From: Lyngbya aestuarii BL J
GTDB taxonomy: Bacteria; Cyanobacteriota; Cyanobacteriia; Cyanobacteriales; Microcoleaceae
DNA length: 64,000 nucleotides
NCBI RefSeq assembly: GCF_000478195.2
Contig: NZ_AUZM01000002.1
Location: 1-64,000 of the forward strand
Reading direction: 5' to 3'
The number at the start of each line of letters is the position of its first letter. The stretch's first letter is position 1. Shown piece after piece: positions 33,573 through 41,721 of this stretch. The notes under the pieces are model-generated. The model was given only the letters and a program-made list of their open reading frames with translations. It was not told where the DNA came from and did no database searches. The position numbers and the translations under genes are program-made.

Positions 33573-34697
33573 ATGTCTCCTCTACAACAGATTAAACAAT
33601 TCAAACACTACGCTTGGGTTTCCCTGCTGTTGTGGCTGTTGATAGTCGCACCCGCCCAGGCTGCTGTGTTGCTGCGTATTGCAGTCACCGAAGATGCGAA
33701 TCAAGTCAAAGTGGGAAGTTCGACTCAAGCGGTTGTCCGCAACGCCAATGGTCAAACATTAGGACAAATTTCTCCCCAAGGCGGGCTGGTTGCACAACCC
33801 AAATCCGGTAATATTTCTTTAGGTCAATGGCAAGGCAGTCAACTCTGGATCGAACCCACAGGAAATGGTCATGTTTGGATTGGTGAGGGTTGGTATCGGG
33901 GCCGGGTGTTATTGGTGGCTGACGATGGCGGAATTACGGCGATTAACTATGTTGATATCGAACAATATCTTTACAGCGTATTAGGGTCAGAAATGGATGG
34001 AGGTTGGCCGACTGAAGCCTTAAAAGCCCAAGCTGTAGCTGCCCGAACTTACGCCCTGTACAAGCGAGAACGCAGCAACGGGGTTTATGATTTGGGAGAT
34101 GATCAAATGTGGCAGGTTTATAAAGGGTTAGCGACTGAATCTGGGGGAACTCAAGCCGCAGTCAACTCAACCGCCGGACAAGTTCTCACCCATAACGGTC
34201 AAATTATTTTAGCGGCCTTTCATTCGTCCTCGGGCGGACATACGGAAAATGTGGAGGATGTTTGGGATGATGCTTTGCCCTATTTGCGGGGTGTACCCGA
34301 CTATGACAAGGGTTCGCCTGTGTTTGAGTGGACGAGAACGTTTTCTCAAGCTGACTTGTCTGGGCGCATTTCTGGGGTCGGTAAAGTCGTGTCGATGACT
34401 CCTGAACAAACAACGGCGTTTGGAAGTATTTTGTCAATGAAAGTGGTCGGTGAGGGGGGGACTCGCACGATGACGGGAGAAGCAATTGCCGCTGCTTTAG
34501 GACTGAGAAGCACTCGTTTTCGCGTTAACCGTCAACCCAATTCGACTAACTTTACGATTGTTGGGCGAGGTTTTGGACATGGAGTGGGCTTGAGTCAATG
34601 GGGGGCTTATAATTTGGCTAGGGCCGGATACACTTATTATCAAATTCTGATGCACTATTACCAGAATACGAGTTTGGCAAAAATTCGAGTGGAGTAG
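33573..34697 (+). CDS. SpoIID/LytB-domain secreted protein
   Basis: I choose ATG 33573 because it places a clean signal peptide at the start (MSPLQQIKQFKHYAWVSLLL, cleavage near AQAA). Upstream in-frame starts (33498 TTG, 33537 and 33540 ATG) would give a longer leader. The SpoIID domain shows VDIEQYLYSVLGSEMDGGWP, LKAQAVAARTYALYKR and the C-terminal GRGFGHGVGLSQWGAYNLA. SpoIID proteins are lytic transglycosylases acting on denuded glycan strands. In cyanobacteria their role is probably cell-wall remodelling. It is followed by the FHA-kinase gene after 58 bases. Confidence 0.9.
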   Translation: MSPLQQIKQFKHYAWVSLLLWLLIVAPAQAAVLLRIAVTEDANQVKVGSSTQAVVRNANGQTLGQISPQGGLVAQPKSGNISLGQWQGSQLWIEPTGNGHVWIGEGWYRGRVLLVADDGGITAINYVDIEQYLYSVLGSEMDGGWPTEALKAQAVAARTYALYKRERSNGVYDLGDDQMWQVYKGLATESGGTQAAVNSTAGQVLTHNGQIILAAFHSSSGGHTENVEDVWDDALPYLRGVPDYDKGSPVFEWTRTFSQADLSGRISGVGKVVSMTPEQTTAFGSILSMKVVGEGGTRTMTGEAIAAALGLRSTRFRVNRQPNSTNFTIVGRGFGHGVGLSQWGAYNLARAGYTYYQILMHYYQNTSLAKIRVE

Positions 34698-34755
34698 TTG
34701 AGGGATGTTCGGCTTTGAGTTTTCTGCGAATGCGGCTGAGTCGTGAATCATTCAA

Positions 34756-35985
34756 ATGGCTGATGTATTGACGTTGACGCTACTTGATCCACAGGATAAA
34801 ACTCCTCAAAAACAGTGGAAATTTGAGGATCAGTCTGTGATTGAGATCGGACGGGCTTCAGATAATCAGGTTGTGATTGTTGATCCGTTGGTGTCTCGTT
34901 ATCATCTACAACTTCGTAAACTGAGTGAGAATCCCCTCAAGTGGATGTTAGTCAATAAGGGGACAAATGGCACTTTTGTTAATGGGGTGCTAACTTCTCA
35001 AGCTGTTGTCACAGAGGGGATTTTAATTGAGTTAGCAAAAGGTGGCCCGCTACTTCAACTCAACTGGCAATTCATTCGTCCGGTTTCCATCCCCAATACT
35101 TCCGGTTGTTCTCACGCCGGAAACCCACCCAACAATTTATTTTGTATTCATTGCGGTTTACCCATTCATATTGAACGCAGTATCCGCAATTATCACGTTT
35201 TAAGAACGTTAGGACAGGGAGGAATGGGAACAACAACCCTGGCTTGGAATGCGGAGTCGAGTTTACCTCAAACTTTGGGTCAGATCCGAATTCCGGCGTT
35301 GGTAGTTCTCAAAGAAATGAATGCAGACATGGCACAAATTGCCAAATCTCAAGAACTCTTTGAACGAGAAGCCCGTACTCTCAAAGGGTTAAACCATGAG
35401 GGAATTCCTCAGTTCTATGACTTTTTTGTGGAAGAGGGGAAAAAATATCTGGCGATGGAAATGGTTCATGGTCAAGACCTAGAAAAGATCGTACAGCATC
35501 GAGGGCCAGTTACTCCTCCACAGGCGATTAATTGGATGATCCAAACCTGTGAGGTGTTAGGCTACCTTCATGTTCAAGATCCGCCCATTATTCATCGAGA
35601 TATTAAACCCGCAAATTTGCTATTACGAAATCTAGATCAACGGATTGTTGTCCTTGATTTTGGGGCGGTTAAGGAGATTGGAACGCCTCCGGGAACCCGT
35701 ATTGGGGCAGAGGGATATAGCGCCCCCGAACAGGATCGAGGACAACCTCTGACTCTTTCTGATCTTTATGCGATCGGTTCGACACTAATCTTTTTATTAA
35801 CTGGTGAAAGTCCCTTAAACTTTTATGGAAAACGGGGCGGTAGCTACGGTTTTAACTTAGAAAGCGTTCCTACAATTACCCCTGAACTGCGAACTGTGAT
35901 TGAACGAGTCACAGAATATCGACCTCGCGATCGCTACCCCGATGCCCAACACCTTTGTCAAGCTTTACGAGACTGTTTGAATTGA
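34756..35985 (+). CDS. FHA-domain serine/threonine protein kinase
   Basis: The 409-residue protein has an FHA phosphothreonine-binding domain (about 5-105, with IEIGRASDNQVVI and SRYHLQLRK). A zinc-ribbon-like knuckle follows (CSHAG...FCIHCGLP, about 116-136), then a Hanks-type kinase domain (about 148-405). The kinase has LGQGGMGTTTL, VVLKEM with the ATP lysine, HRDIKPANLLL, DFGAVKE and APEQDRG, so it should be active. The FHA domain likely binds its own or a partner's phosphothreonine. The genomic link with SpoIID suggests, but does not prove, control of cell-wall processes. Confidence 0.92.
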   Translation: MADVLTLTLLDPQDKTPQKQWKFEDQSVIEIGRASDNQVVIVDPLVSRYHLQLRKLSENPLKWMLVNKGTNGTFVNGVLTSQAVVTEGILIELAKGGPLLQLNWQFIRPVSIPNTSGCSHAGNPPNNLFCIHCGLPIHIERSIRNYHVLRTLGQGGMGTTTLAWNAESSLPQTLGQIRIPALVVLKEMNADMAQIAKSQELFEREARTLKGLNHEGIPQFYDFFVEEGKKYLAMEMVHGQDLEKIVQHRGPVTPPQAINWMIQTCEVLGYLHVQDPPIIHRDIKPANLLLRNLDQRIVVLDFGAVKEIGTPPGTRIGAEGYSAPEQDRGQPLTLSDLYAIGSTLIFLLTGESPLNFYGKRGGSYGFNLESVPTITPELRTVIERVTEYRPRDRYPDAQHLCQALRDCLN

Positions 35986-36119
35986 CTGATTAATTCAGTT
36001 TATTAATCAGATGAGTGAATTTGATGTTTGTGATCGTTTTACCGATTCAAACACGACTCGAAATACCTCAAAATCAAGCTATTAAATGGCGATTTCTTGA
36101 TATTGAGATGTTTTGATAC

Positions 36120-36338
36120 TTAGTCTTCGTCCCAACCTTCTACGGCAAGGAGTTCGCTAATCGGATCTTGCATGGAAAAACCAAACTCTAACAGTTCTTT
36201 TTTCCAGTATTTCCACTCGTCGCCATAGAGAAATGCTATCTTCCAAAGGCGGTCGGTGGGCTTGATTATATCGGATTTCACGAGGGAATCCACCTGACGT
36301 TTAAGTTTCTCCATCTGGTGTATAACCTGTTGGCTCAT
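36120..36338 (-). CDS. Small protein of unknown function (72 aa)
   Basis: The frame starts MSQQVIHQMEKLKRQVDSLV and ends in an acidic tail, VEGWDED. It is predicted helical and highly charged, with a coiled-coil-like first half. No family was recognised. It looks like a real gene because the start is preceded by GAGG-type sequence on the minus strand and the composition is protein-like. It could be an antitoxin-like or adaptor protein. Confidence 0.5.
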   Translation of the reverse strand: MSQQVIHQMEKLKRQVDSLVKSDIIKPTDRLWKIAFLYGDEWKYWKKELLEFGFSMQDPISELLAVEGWDED

Positions 36339-36626
36339 AATACCTCTTTAGTTGTTTAAGTCTTGGTTTTCTTTTGTTGTTCTTCCCAATGCTTTTGTGT
36401 GAGTGCTTGAGAGTTTAGTTACGCATAAACTGTAGATTTTTTGGGAAGTCATCTACCTACATCATAAGATAACATACTTAATTTAAAATTGTGTTATTTA
36501 TGGCACAAAAATTAAATTTCTCCGGCAATAATTCCCCTTCAACACAGAACTTTTCCCAAACCCCTTTATAACCCCAGCTTAATGGATTAGATGAAGTTAT
36601 CAAACTTTTCCCTTAAGTTCAGGATT

Positions 36627-37700
36627 TTAAAAGTTGCTCACTAATTTGGCTTTCTTCAAAACCCAGCCTAAGAGACGCTCTTGAGTTACGAGAATATCAG
36701 CCGTTCCCTCCATACCCGAATAGATACTGTACTGATGATCGTCTTTCACCAAGTACGAGCTTTCGGGTTGAATCAGAACTTCATAATATGCTTTAGACGT
36801 TTGACGAGCAGAGGCTTGAGGGGCATTGCCGTTGAGGGAGATTCGTTTTACCCTTCCTTTCAATATACCATATTCTTGAAAAGGATAAACAGCAATTTGT
36901 AAATGAACTTGTTGATCGATCTCTATGCGGGAAATATCCTTTTCCGCAACCCACGCCAAAAACACCAGAGGAACTTGAGTCGGAACGATCTGAGCAATAA
37001 TTGTATCTGACTCTACGACTTGACCGGGTTTGGGAAGATTGAGTTGAATAATCGTCCCGGCTTGAGGGGCGCGAATGGTACTATGCCCAATCAGGCTGGT
37101 GATTTGTTCAAGTTGGCTTTGAGATTGAACAAACTCCTTTTGCACCTGCCATCGCTGTTTGAGAAGGGTTCGCCGTTCCTGAGCAAATTCTTGAGCGACT
37201 TCAGGAGTTGACTTCGTTAGCTCCACCACTGCTAATTCTACCGACAAATCATCCAACTTTTGACGCGATCGCCGAGAAGTTTTAGATTCTAATGTCGTCA
37301 AAATTTGCAGATCGAGGGTGGTGACATATTGATCGAGTTGATCGAGTTCTTGTTTCAACTGTGTGAGTTGCGCTTGGAGATTACGCTTTTGAGTCAACAG
37401 CAAAGATTGATTCACGTAAGCGATCACTTCTCCTTGTTCGAGCGGTTGATTTTCCCGAACTACAATTCGTTCTACAATACCGCTCGTTGCTGCCGAAACC
37501 AGTTCAACATCTCCTTCCGGTTGAGCCACTACAGGCACTCTCACACTGGGAGTATAGCGGATAAAACCCGCTAGCACAACAGATCCCCCAAAAGTTCCCA
37601 ACAATAACAGTCCCGCCCACTGTGTCCAGCGACCAATTGGCGGTAAAAAATCATCACTATCGAGAGGTTCAAGTTCTATCGGTTGGAAGTTGGAAGCCAT
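36627..37700 (-). CDS. HlyD-family membrane fusion protein of the peptide exporter
   Basis: I use ATG 37700 (MASNFQPIELEPL), giving 357 residues; an upstream frame would add nine. One transmembrane helix (about 30-50) is followed by a barrel-sandwich half (SAATSGIVERIVVRENQPLEQGEVI), a long coiled coil (about 105-205), the second half (STIRAPQAGTIIQLNLPKPG) and a beta-barrel. HlyD proteins bridge an inner-membrane ABC exporter to the outer membrane. It is divergent from the His-rich peptide gene and 0.8 kb from the C39 exporter. It therefore forms a type I secretion unit with them; no TolC-like gene is present. Confidence 0.9.
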   Translation of the reverse strand: MASNFQPIELEPLDSDDFLPPIGRWTQWAGLLLLGTFGGSVVLAGFIRYTPSVRVPVVAQPEGDVELVSAATSGIVERIVVRENQPLEQGEVIAYVNQSLLLTQKRNLQAQLTQLKQELDQLDQYVTTLDLQILTTLESKTSRRSRQKLDDLSVELAVVELTKSTPEVAQEFAQERRTLLKQRWQVQKEFVQSQSQLEQITSLIGHSTIRAPQAGTIIQLNLPKPGQVVESDTIIAQIVPTQVPLVFLAWVAEKDISRIEIDQQVHLQIAVYPFQEYGILKGRVKRISLNGNAPQASARQTSKAYYEVLIQPESSYLVKDDHQYSIYSGMEGTADILVTQERLLGWVLKKAKLVSNF

Positions 37701-38022
37701 AACACAGGAAACACCTGAAAAGAGCAATCCAAAAAAGCAGTTCTAGACGCGGAGCAAACCCTAATCACTGAAACTGATAGGACTCGATTTTACATCTATC
37801 CGAAGATAGACGACTCCCGAAGCGAGCAGTTGTCCAAAAATTAGCATTCTGACAAATCTTAACGTGATTTTGAGCAATCTACTAGAAATCTCAGGATTTA
37901 CCTGTTAGTATAGTCGCAACTTCTCAGGCTGAAGTCAATCCTTAGATTAATTCTCTGGGGTTTAAAGTCTGAGGTGAATGACATAAAAGCACAATCTATC
38001 TGTTGTTTCAAGGACATTGACC
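37701..38022. promoter_or_regulatory. Divergent promoter region between HlyD and the His-rich peptide
   Basis: These 322 bases must hold the promoters of both genes. A hairpin TCTATC-CGAA-GATAGA lies at 37795-37810. An AAGGA ribosome-binding site lies at 38010-38014, eight bases before the peptide ATG. I did not find a Fur- or Zur-like box by eye. Confidence 0.55.
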
Positions 38023-38226
38023 ATGGCAGAAAACAAGACCAAGAAACTATTCACTGAGATCTCTTCTGAAGAATCTTCCACTATCAATGGTGGTTCTCAC
38101 TACGACTACTATCACTACCATAAATCTGACTATCACCACAATAAATCCCACCACCACCATCATCATCATCACGATTATCATTACTACCCCGCTTACCACA
38201 GCGGATCTCCCCGTTATTGCTACTAA
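38023..38226 (+). CDS. His/Tyr-rich double-glycine-leader exported peptide
   Basis: From ATG 38023 the product is 67 residues; a TTG at 38017 is less likely because AAGGA is well spaced for the ATG. Residues 1-24 form a bacteriocin-type leader (LFTEISSEESSTINGG at 9-24) ending in Gly-Gly, the cut site of C39 peptidases. The mature part would be 43 residues with 15 His (eight in a row), 11 Tyr and one Cys next to last. That composition suggests binding of Cu, Ni or Zn. The divergent HlyD gene and the downstream C39-ABC exporter should process and export it. Function (metallophore, metal buffer or bacteriocin) is unknown. Confidence 0.85.
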   Translation: MAENKTKKLFTEISSEESSTINGGSHYDYYHYHKSDYHHNKSHHHHHHHHDYHYYPAYHSGSPRYCY

Positions 38227-38287
38227 TTTCCGCGCTTCGGTGCTGTACGCGATACAACTTCAGTTTTGATACTTAGTCCTACCAAAA

Positions 38288-38316
38288 GCGCCCGTAAGTT
38301 GCGGGTGTTTTTTTAC
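38288..38316 (+). terminator. Terminator after the His-rich peptide gene
   Basis: CGCCCG pairs with CGGGTG (one G-U pair) around TAAGTTG and is followed directly by seven T. It separates the abundant-peptide transcript from the exporter gene, which starts 170 bases later. Confidence 0.7.
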
Positions 38317-38481
38317 AGTTATCAGTAACCAGTAACCCGTTTTGACTTTGGCTTTTGGCTAATTGCCTATTGCCTTTTAACTGGTGACTCTCTTGCACAA
38401 ACTTTACTCATAATTGCGAAGTCCGTAATAAAGTAACTGCTGAACCCGAAGGGTGACTGTAAATTTCCTCTTGCCTTTTCT

Positions 38482-40629
38482 ATGAAATATCCGGTTGTTT
38501 TACAACATAGCGAAGAAGACTGTGGGGCGGCTTGTCTGGCAACTGTAGCTAAATATTACGGACGCACCTTTACCCTTCCCCATTTGCGATCAGTCTCCGG
38601 TACGGGTCAACAGGGAACCACTTTGCTTGGACTCAAACAGGGCGCAGAAGCGGTTGGGTTTAACGCTCGACCTGTCCGGGCTGACCCTGATATTTTAGAT
38701 GAAATTGATCAAGTTCCTCTACCTTTAATTATCCACTGGAAAGGGTATCATTGGGTAGTATTATACGGCTACCAACGTCAAAATTATATTATTGCCGATC
38801 CCGCTTTGGGAATACTTCAAGTTTCTAAAGAAGAATTAGCCGCTGGATGGAATGACTGGGTTTGTTTATTAATTGAACCGGATCAAGAACGGTTTTTCCT
38901 ACAAACTAGCGATCAAATTACTAATTTATGGCGATGGATTAAACGGGGTTGGATTTATCGTCAGGTTCTGATTCAAGTTTTTGCAATTAATATTGTTCTG
39001 GGTTTACTGGCTCTAGGTTCTCCGTTTTTAATTCAAATTATTACTGATGAAGTTTTAGTTCGAGAAGATTTACAACTGCTGCGATCTATTGTAATTGCAG
39101 TGGTGATTATGAATATATTCAGTAGTGCTTTAGGCTTAGTACAATCTAACTTAATTATTCACTTTTCTCAACGTTTAGAACTGGGATTGGTGATGGAATT
39201 TGGGCGAAAAATGTTACACCTTCCCCTTAGTTACTACGAAACACATCGGGGAGGCGATATTGTTAGCCGTCTCAAAGATATTCAAGAACTCAATCAATTT
39301 GTCTCCCAATTTATTGTTAGTTTACCCAGTCAGCTTTTAGTGGCAATTGTTTCTCTCCTTGTCATGCTCGTTTATAGCATTCCCCTGACTATTGCCGCTT
39401 TAATCATCGGGGGATTAATGGTTTTATCAACTTTAGCGTTACTCCCCACATTACGACAAAAAACACGTCAGTTCTTTGCAGTCGAAGCCGAAACTCAAGG
39501 TATTTTAGTTGAAACCTTTAAAGGTGCCTTAACCCTGAAAACCACAAACAGCACCCCGGAATTTTGGGAAGAATTTCAAACGCGCTTCGGACGACAAGCA
39601 AACCTCGCCTTTAAAACCACTCAAATTGCAATTCTCAATGATATTTTTTCTGGGTTAGTTAGTGGAGTTGGCGGTGTTGCGTTACTTTGGTTTGGGAGTA
39701 GAATTGTGATTACAAATAACCTCAGTATTGGTCAACTCCTCGCCTTTCTCACCCTCCAACGAAACATTACTATTTTTGTGAGTTCTATTGTTGGGTTTAC
39801 AGATGACTTAACTCGGGTACAAACCGTCACTCAAAGATTAGCTGACGTAATTGATGCTACTTCCGAAGGCTTGGAAACCGACAATCAAAAACCCTCAGCC
39901 TATATTCCCCCCAACGCTGACATTAACTGTAATAATATCACCTTTCATTACGGCGGACAAGTTAATTTACTCGATAAATTTTCCGTTGTCTTTCCCGGTG
40001 GGAAAACCATTGCATTAATTGGACGTTCGGGGTGTGGGAAAAGTACCCTCGCCAAATTAATTGCAGGTTTGTATCCCCTACAATCCGGTAATATTAGATT
40101 AGGGATGTACAATCAACAAGATTTATCCCTCGACTGTCTGCGTCAACAGGTGATATTAGTTCCTCAAGATGCCCATTTTTGGAGTCGTTCAATTATTGAA
40201 AACTTCCGCTTAGGACATCCCGGAATTCCCTTTGAAGCAATTGTTCACGCCTGTAAAATCTCGGGTGCGGATGAATTTATTAGTCAACTTCCTGAAAAAT
40301 ATCAGACCATTTTAGGGGAATTTGGCGCCAATATTTCCGGTGGACAACGACAACGATTAGCCATTGCCAGAGCGATTGTAACCAATCCTTCTCTCTTAAT
40401 TTTAGACGAATCAACCGCCAGTTTAGACCCCCTCAGCGAAAGCGAAATACTCTCTCGACTCCTGCAACAGCGGCGGGGAAGAACGACCATTTTAATTAGT
40501 CATCGACCCCGAGTTATAAACCAAGCGGACTGGATTATATTATTAGAAAACGGTCAACTCAAACTTCAGGGAGAATTATCGAAATTACAATCACTTCCCG
40601 GCGAACACCTCTATTTTTTAACCCCTTAA
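38482..40629 (+). CDS. Peptidase-containing (C39) ABC exporter
   Basis: The 715-residue protein has an N-terminal C39 peptidase domain with catalytic C14 (EEDCGAACL), H90 (GYHWVVLYG) and D106 (IADPALG). Six transmembrane helices follow (about 160-430), then an ABC ATPase with GRSGCGKST, NISGGQRQRLAIARAI and LLILDESTASLD. Such exporters cut double-glycine leaders and pump out the mature peptide. The obvious substrate is the His/Tyr-rich peptide 256 bases upstream. All catalytic residues are in place. No peptide-modifying enzyme gene lies nearby. Confidence 0.95.
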   Translation: MKYPVVLQHSEEDCGAACLATVAKYYGRTFTLPHLRSVSGTGQQGTTLLGLKQGAEAVGFNARPVRADPDILDEIDQVPLPLIIHWKGYHWVVLYGYQRQNYIIADPALGILQVSKEELAAGWNDWVCLLIEPDQERFFLQTSDQITNLWRWIKRGWIYRQVLIQVFAINIVLGLLALGSPFLIQIITDEVLVREDLQLLRSIVIAVVIMNIFSSALGLVQSNLIIHFSQRLELGLVMEFGRKMLHLPLSYYETHRGGDIVSRLKDIQELNQFVSQFIVSLPSQLLVAIVSLLVMLVYSIPLTIAALIIGGLMVLSTLALLPTLRQKTRQFFAVEAETQGILVETFKGALTLKTTNSTPEFWEEFQTRFGRQANLAFKTTQIAILNDIFSGLVSGVGGVALLWFGSRIVITNNLSIGQLLAFLTLQRNITIFVSSIVGFTDDLTRVQTVTQRLADVIDATSEGLETDNQKPSAYIPPNADINCNNITFHYGGQVNLLDKFSVVFPGGKTIALIGRSGCGKSTLAKLIAGLYPLQSGNIRLGMYNQQDLSLDCLRQQVILVPQDAHFWSRSIIENFRLGHPGIPFEAIVHACKISGADEFISQLPEKYQTILGEFGANISGGQRQRLAIARAIVTNPSLLILDESTASLDPLSESEILSRLLQQRRGRTTILISHRPRVINQADWIILLENGQLKLQGELSKLQSLPGEHLYFLTP

Positions 40630-40682
40630 TTATCGGAAGGATAGAGCATCAGCACAGATGACTCTCCTAGCAACTCAAATGA

Positions 40683-41144
40683 TTATTCTATTGCTGTCTG
40701 TCTACTATCTTCTTGAGGAGGATGTTGATTGACTTGTACCCAGAAACGTCGAGTTGAGCGAATTGAATCTTCTTGATTATAGCGGTTATCATTGAGGTCA
40801 AGGCGATCGCAGGTGGCTCTACCTATCTGAGTAATTCCGATAATATTAGTACCATCTGCTGTCCAGACAAAATGATCTGACCATCGTTGTTGACGAGGGT
40901 TGAATAAGGGAACAGTTTCTCCAGTTTCCGAATCAAATCCTGTTGTAAAATTATAACGACGTTCATTGCAGCGACGACAGGCTAAAGCTAGATTTTCGGG
41001 TTGATCGGAACCTCCTAGAGAACGGGGAATAATGTGATCAATAGTAAAACGAGATGCGCTAAGTTTTTCGGGAGAATGGCAATATTCACACAAGTAATTT
41101 GCTCGTTGTCGAATCAATTCTCTTGTGGCTTGGTCAATGGTCAT
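40683..41144 (-). CDS. HNH endonuclease family protein
   Basis: The 153-residue protein has a canonical HNH motif: YLCEYCHSPEKLSASRFTID start, DHIIPRSLGGSD, and NLALACRRCNERR with the four zinc cysteines in two CxxC pairs. The C-terminal half (WSDHFVWTADG, GITQIGRATCDRLDLN) is also typical of this cyanobacterial HNH family. The gene overlaps the stop of the small upstream gene by four bases (41141-41144), so the two are translated together. The role is unknown; defence or mobile-element functions are possible. Confidence 0.9.
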   Translation of the reverse strand: MTIDQATRELIRQRANYLCEYCHSPEKLSASRFTIDHIIPRSLGGSDQPENLALACRRCNERRYNFTTGFDSETGETVPLFNPRQQRWSDHFVWTADGTNIIGITQIGRATCDRLDLNDNRYNQEDSIRSTRRFWVQVNQHPPQEDSRQTAIE

Positions 41145-41374
41145 TTTTGAGCCACTAACATTGCATTAATGTGAGTAAAAATCCGATCAAGTTCTCCAAT
41201 GGCGTCGAGTTCTGTACTTTCTTCAAACGTGAGAGAATCTGCTTTTTTCTTGTCAAGAAGTTTTTCCATGCGTTCTTGAAGTTCATCGCTGAACTTGAAT
41301 AGATTAATCTGATCCATTTGCTCAATTCTAATCTTTCCCAGGAGAGCAGAAGGTTTAACAACAGTAGCAGTCAT
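41141..41374 (-). CDS. Small helical partner of the HNH endonuclease (77 aa)
   Basis: From ATG 41374 (MTATVVKPSALLGKI) the product is 77 residues; the open frame extends to 41446 but lacks support upstream. It is helical and charged (FSDELQERMEKLLDKKKADS, FEESTELDAIGELDRIF). Its stop overlaps the start of the HNH gene, a layout often found for this pair. It could control or guide the nuclease. No family name is offered. Confidence 0.7.
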   Translation of the reverse strand: MTATVVKPSALLGKIRIEQMDQINLFKFSDELQERMEKLLDKKKADSLTFEESTELDAIGELDRIFTHINAMLVAQK

Positions 41375-41457
41375 AGGACAGTTAAGGATATTGAGTGAGT
41401 GCAGAGAATAGCTATATTGAAATTTTAAACGATTTTTGCTAATCAAGCGATCGCATT

Positions 41458-41652
41458 ATTTTTATAAAGTCCGTCCTTTTAGGGGGCTATCTACGTTCGG
41501 TTGCTATCCGCGAGAAAGCCTTGGGAGAAAACCATCCCGATGTCGCCATCACCCTCAACAACTTGGCATTATTCTACACCTTCCAAGGACGCTACAGTGA
41601 AGCCGAACCCCTATTTCAACGTTACCGGGAACTGCTGAAAAAGCAAAGGTGA
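41458..41652 (+). pseudogene. TPR (kinesin light chain-like) gene remnant
   Basis: A frame without start codon encodes AIREKALGENHPDVAITLNN, then LALFYTFQGRYSEAEPLF and ends at TGA 41650-41652. This is one tetratricopeptide unit of the TPR_12 type that is abundant in cyanobacterial CHAT-TPR proteins. Nothing similar continues on either side, so it is the 3' remnant of a deleted gene. Confidence 0.7.
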
Positions 41653-41721
41653 TTTTGCACCGTTATGGTCTGCGGGTTTTAACTCCCGGAAAAGCGGCGG
41701 AATTTAGGAGGATAAATCTCT

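Noticed and set aside
36500-36571. 23-codon frame starting MAQKLNFSGNNS
   Set aside because: No ribosome-binding site, no double-glycine leader and no conservation argument; too short to support as a gene.
38087-38269. 60-codon frame overlapping the His-rich peptide gene
   Set aside because: It is a Thr/Ile-rich shadow of the CAC/CAT codons; the His-rich frame has the leader, the ribosome-binding site and the exporter context.
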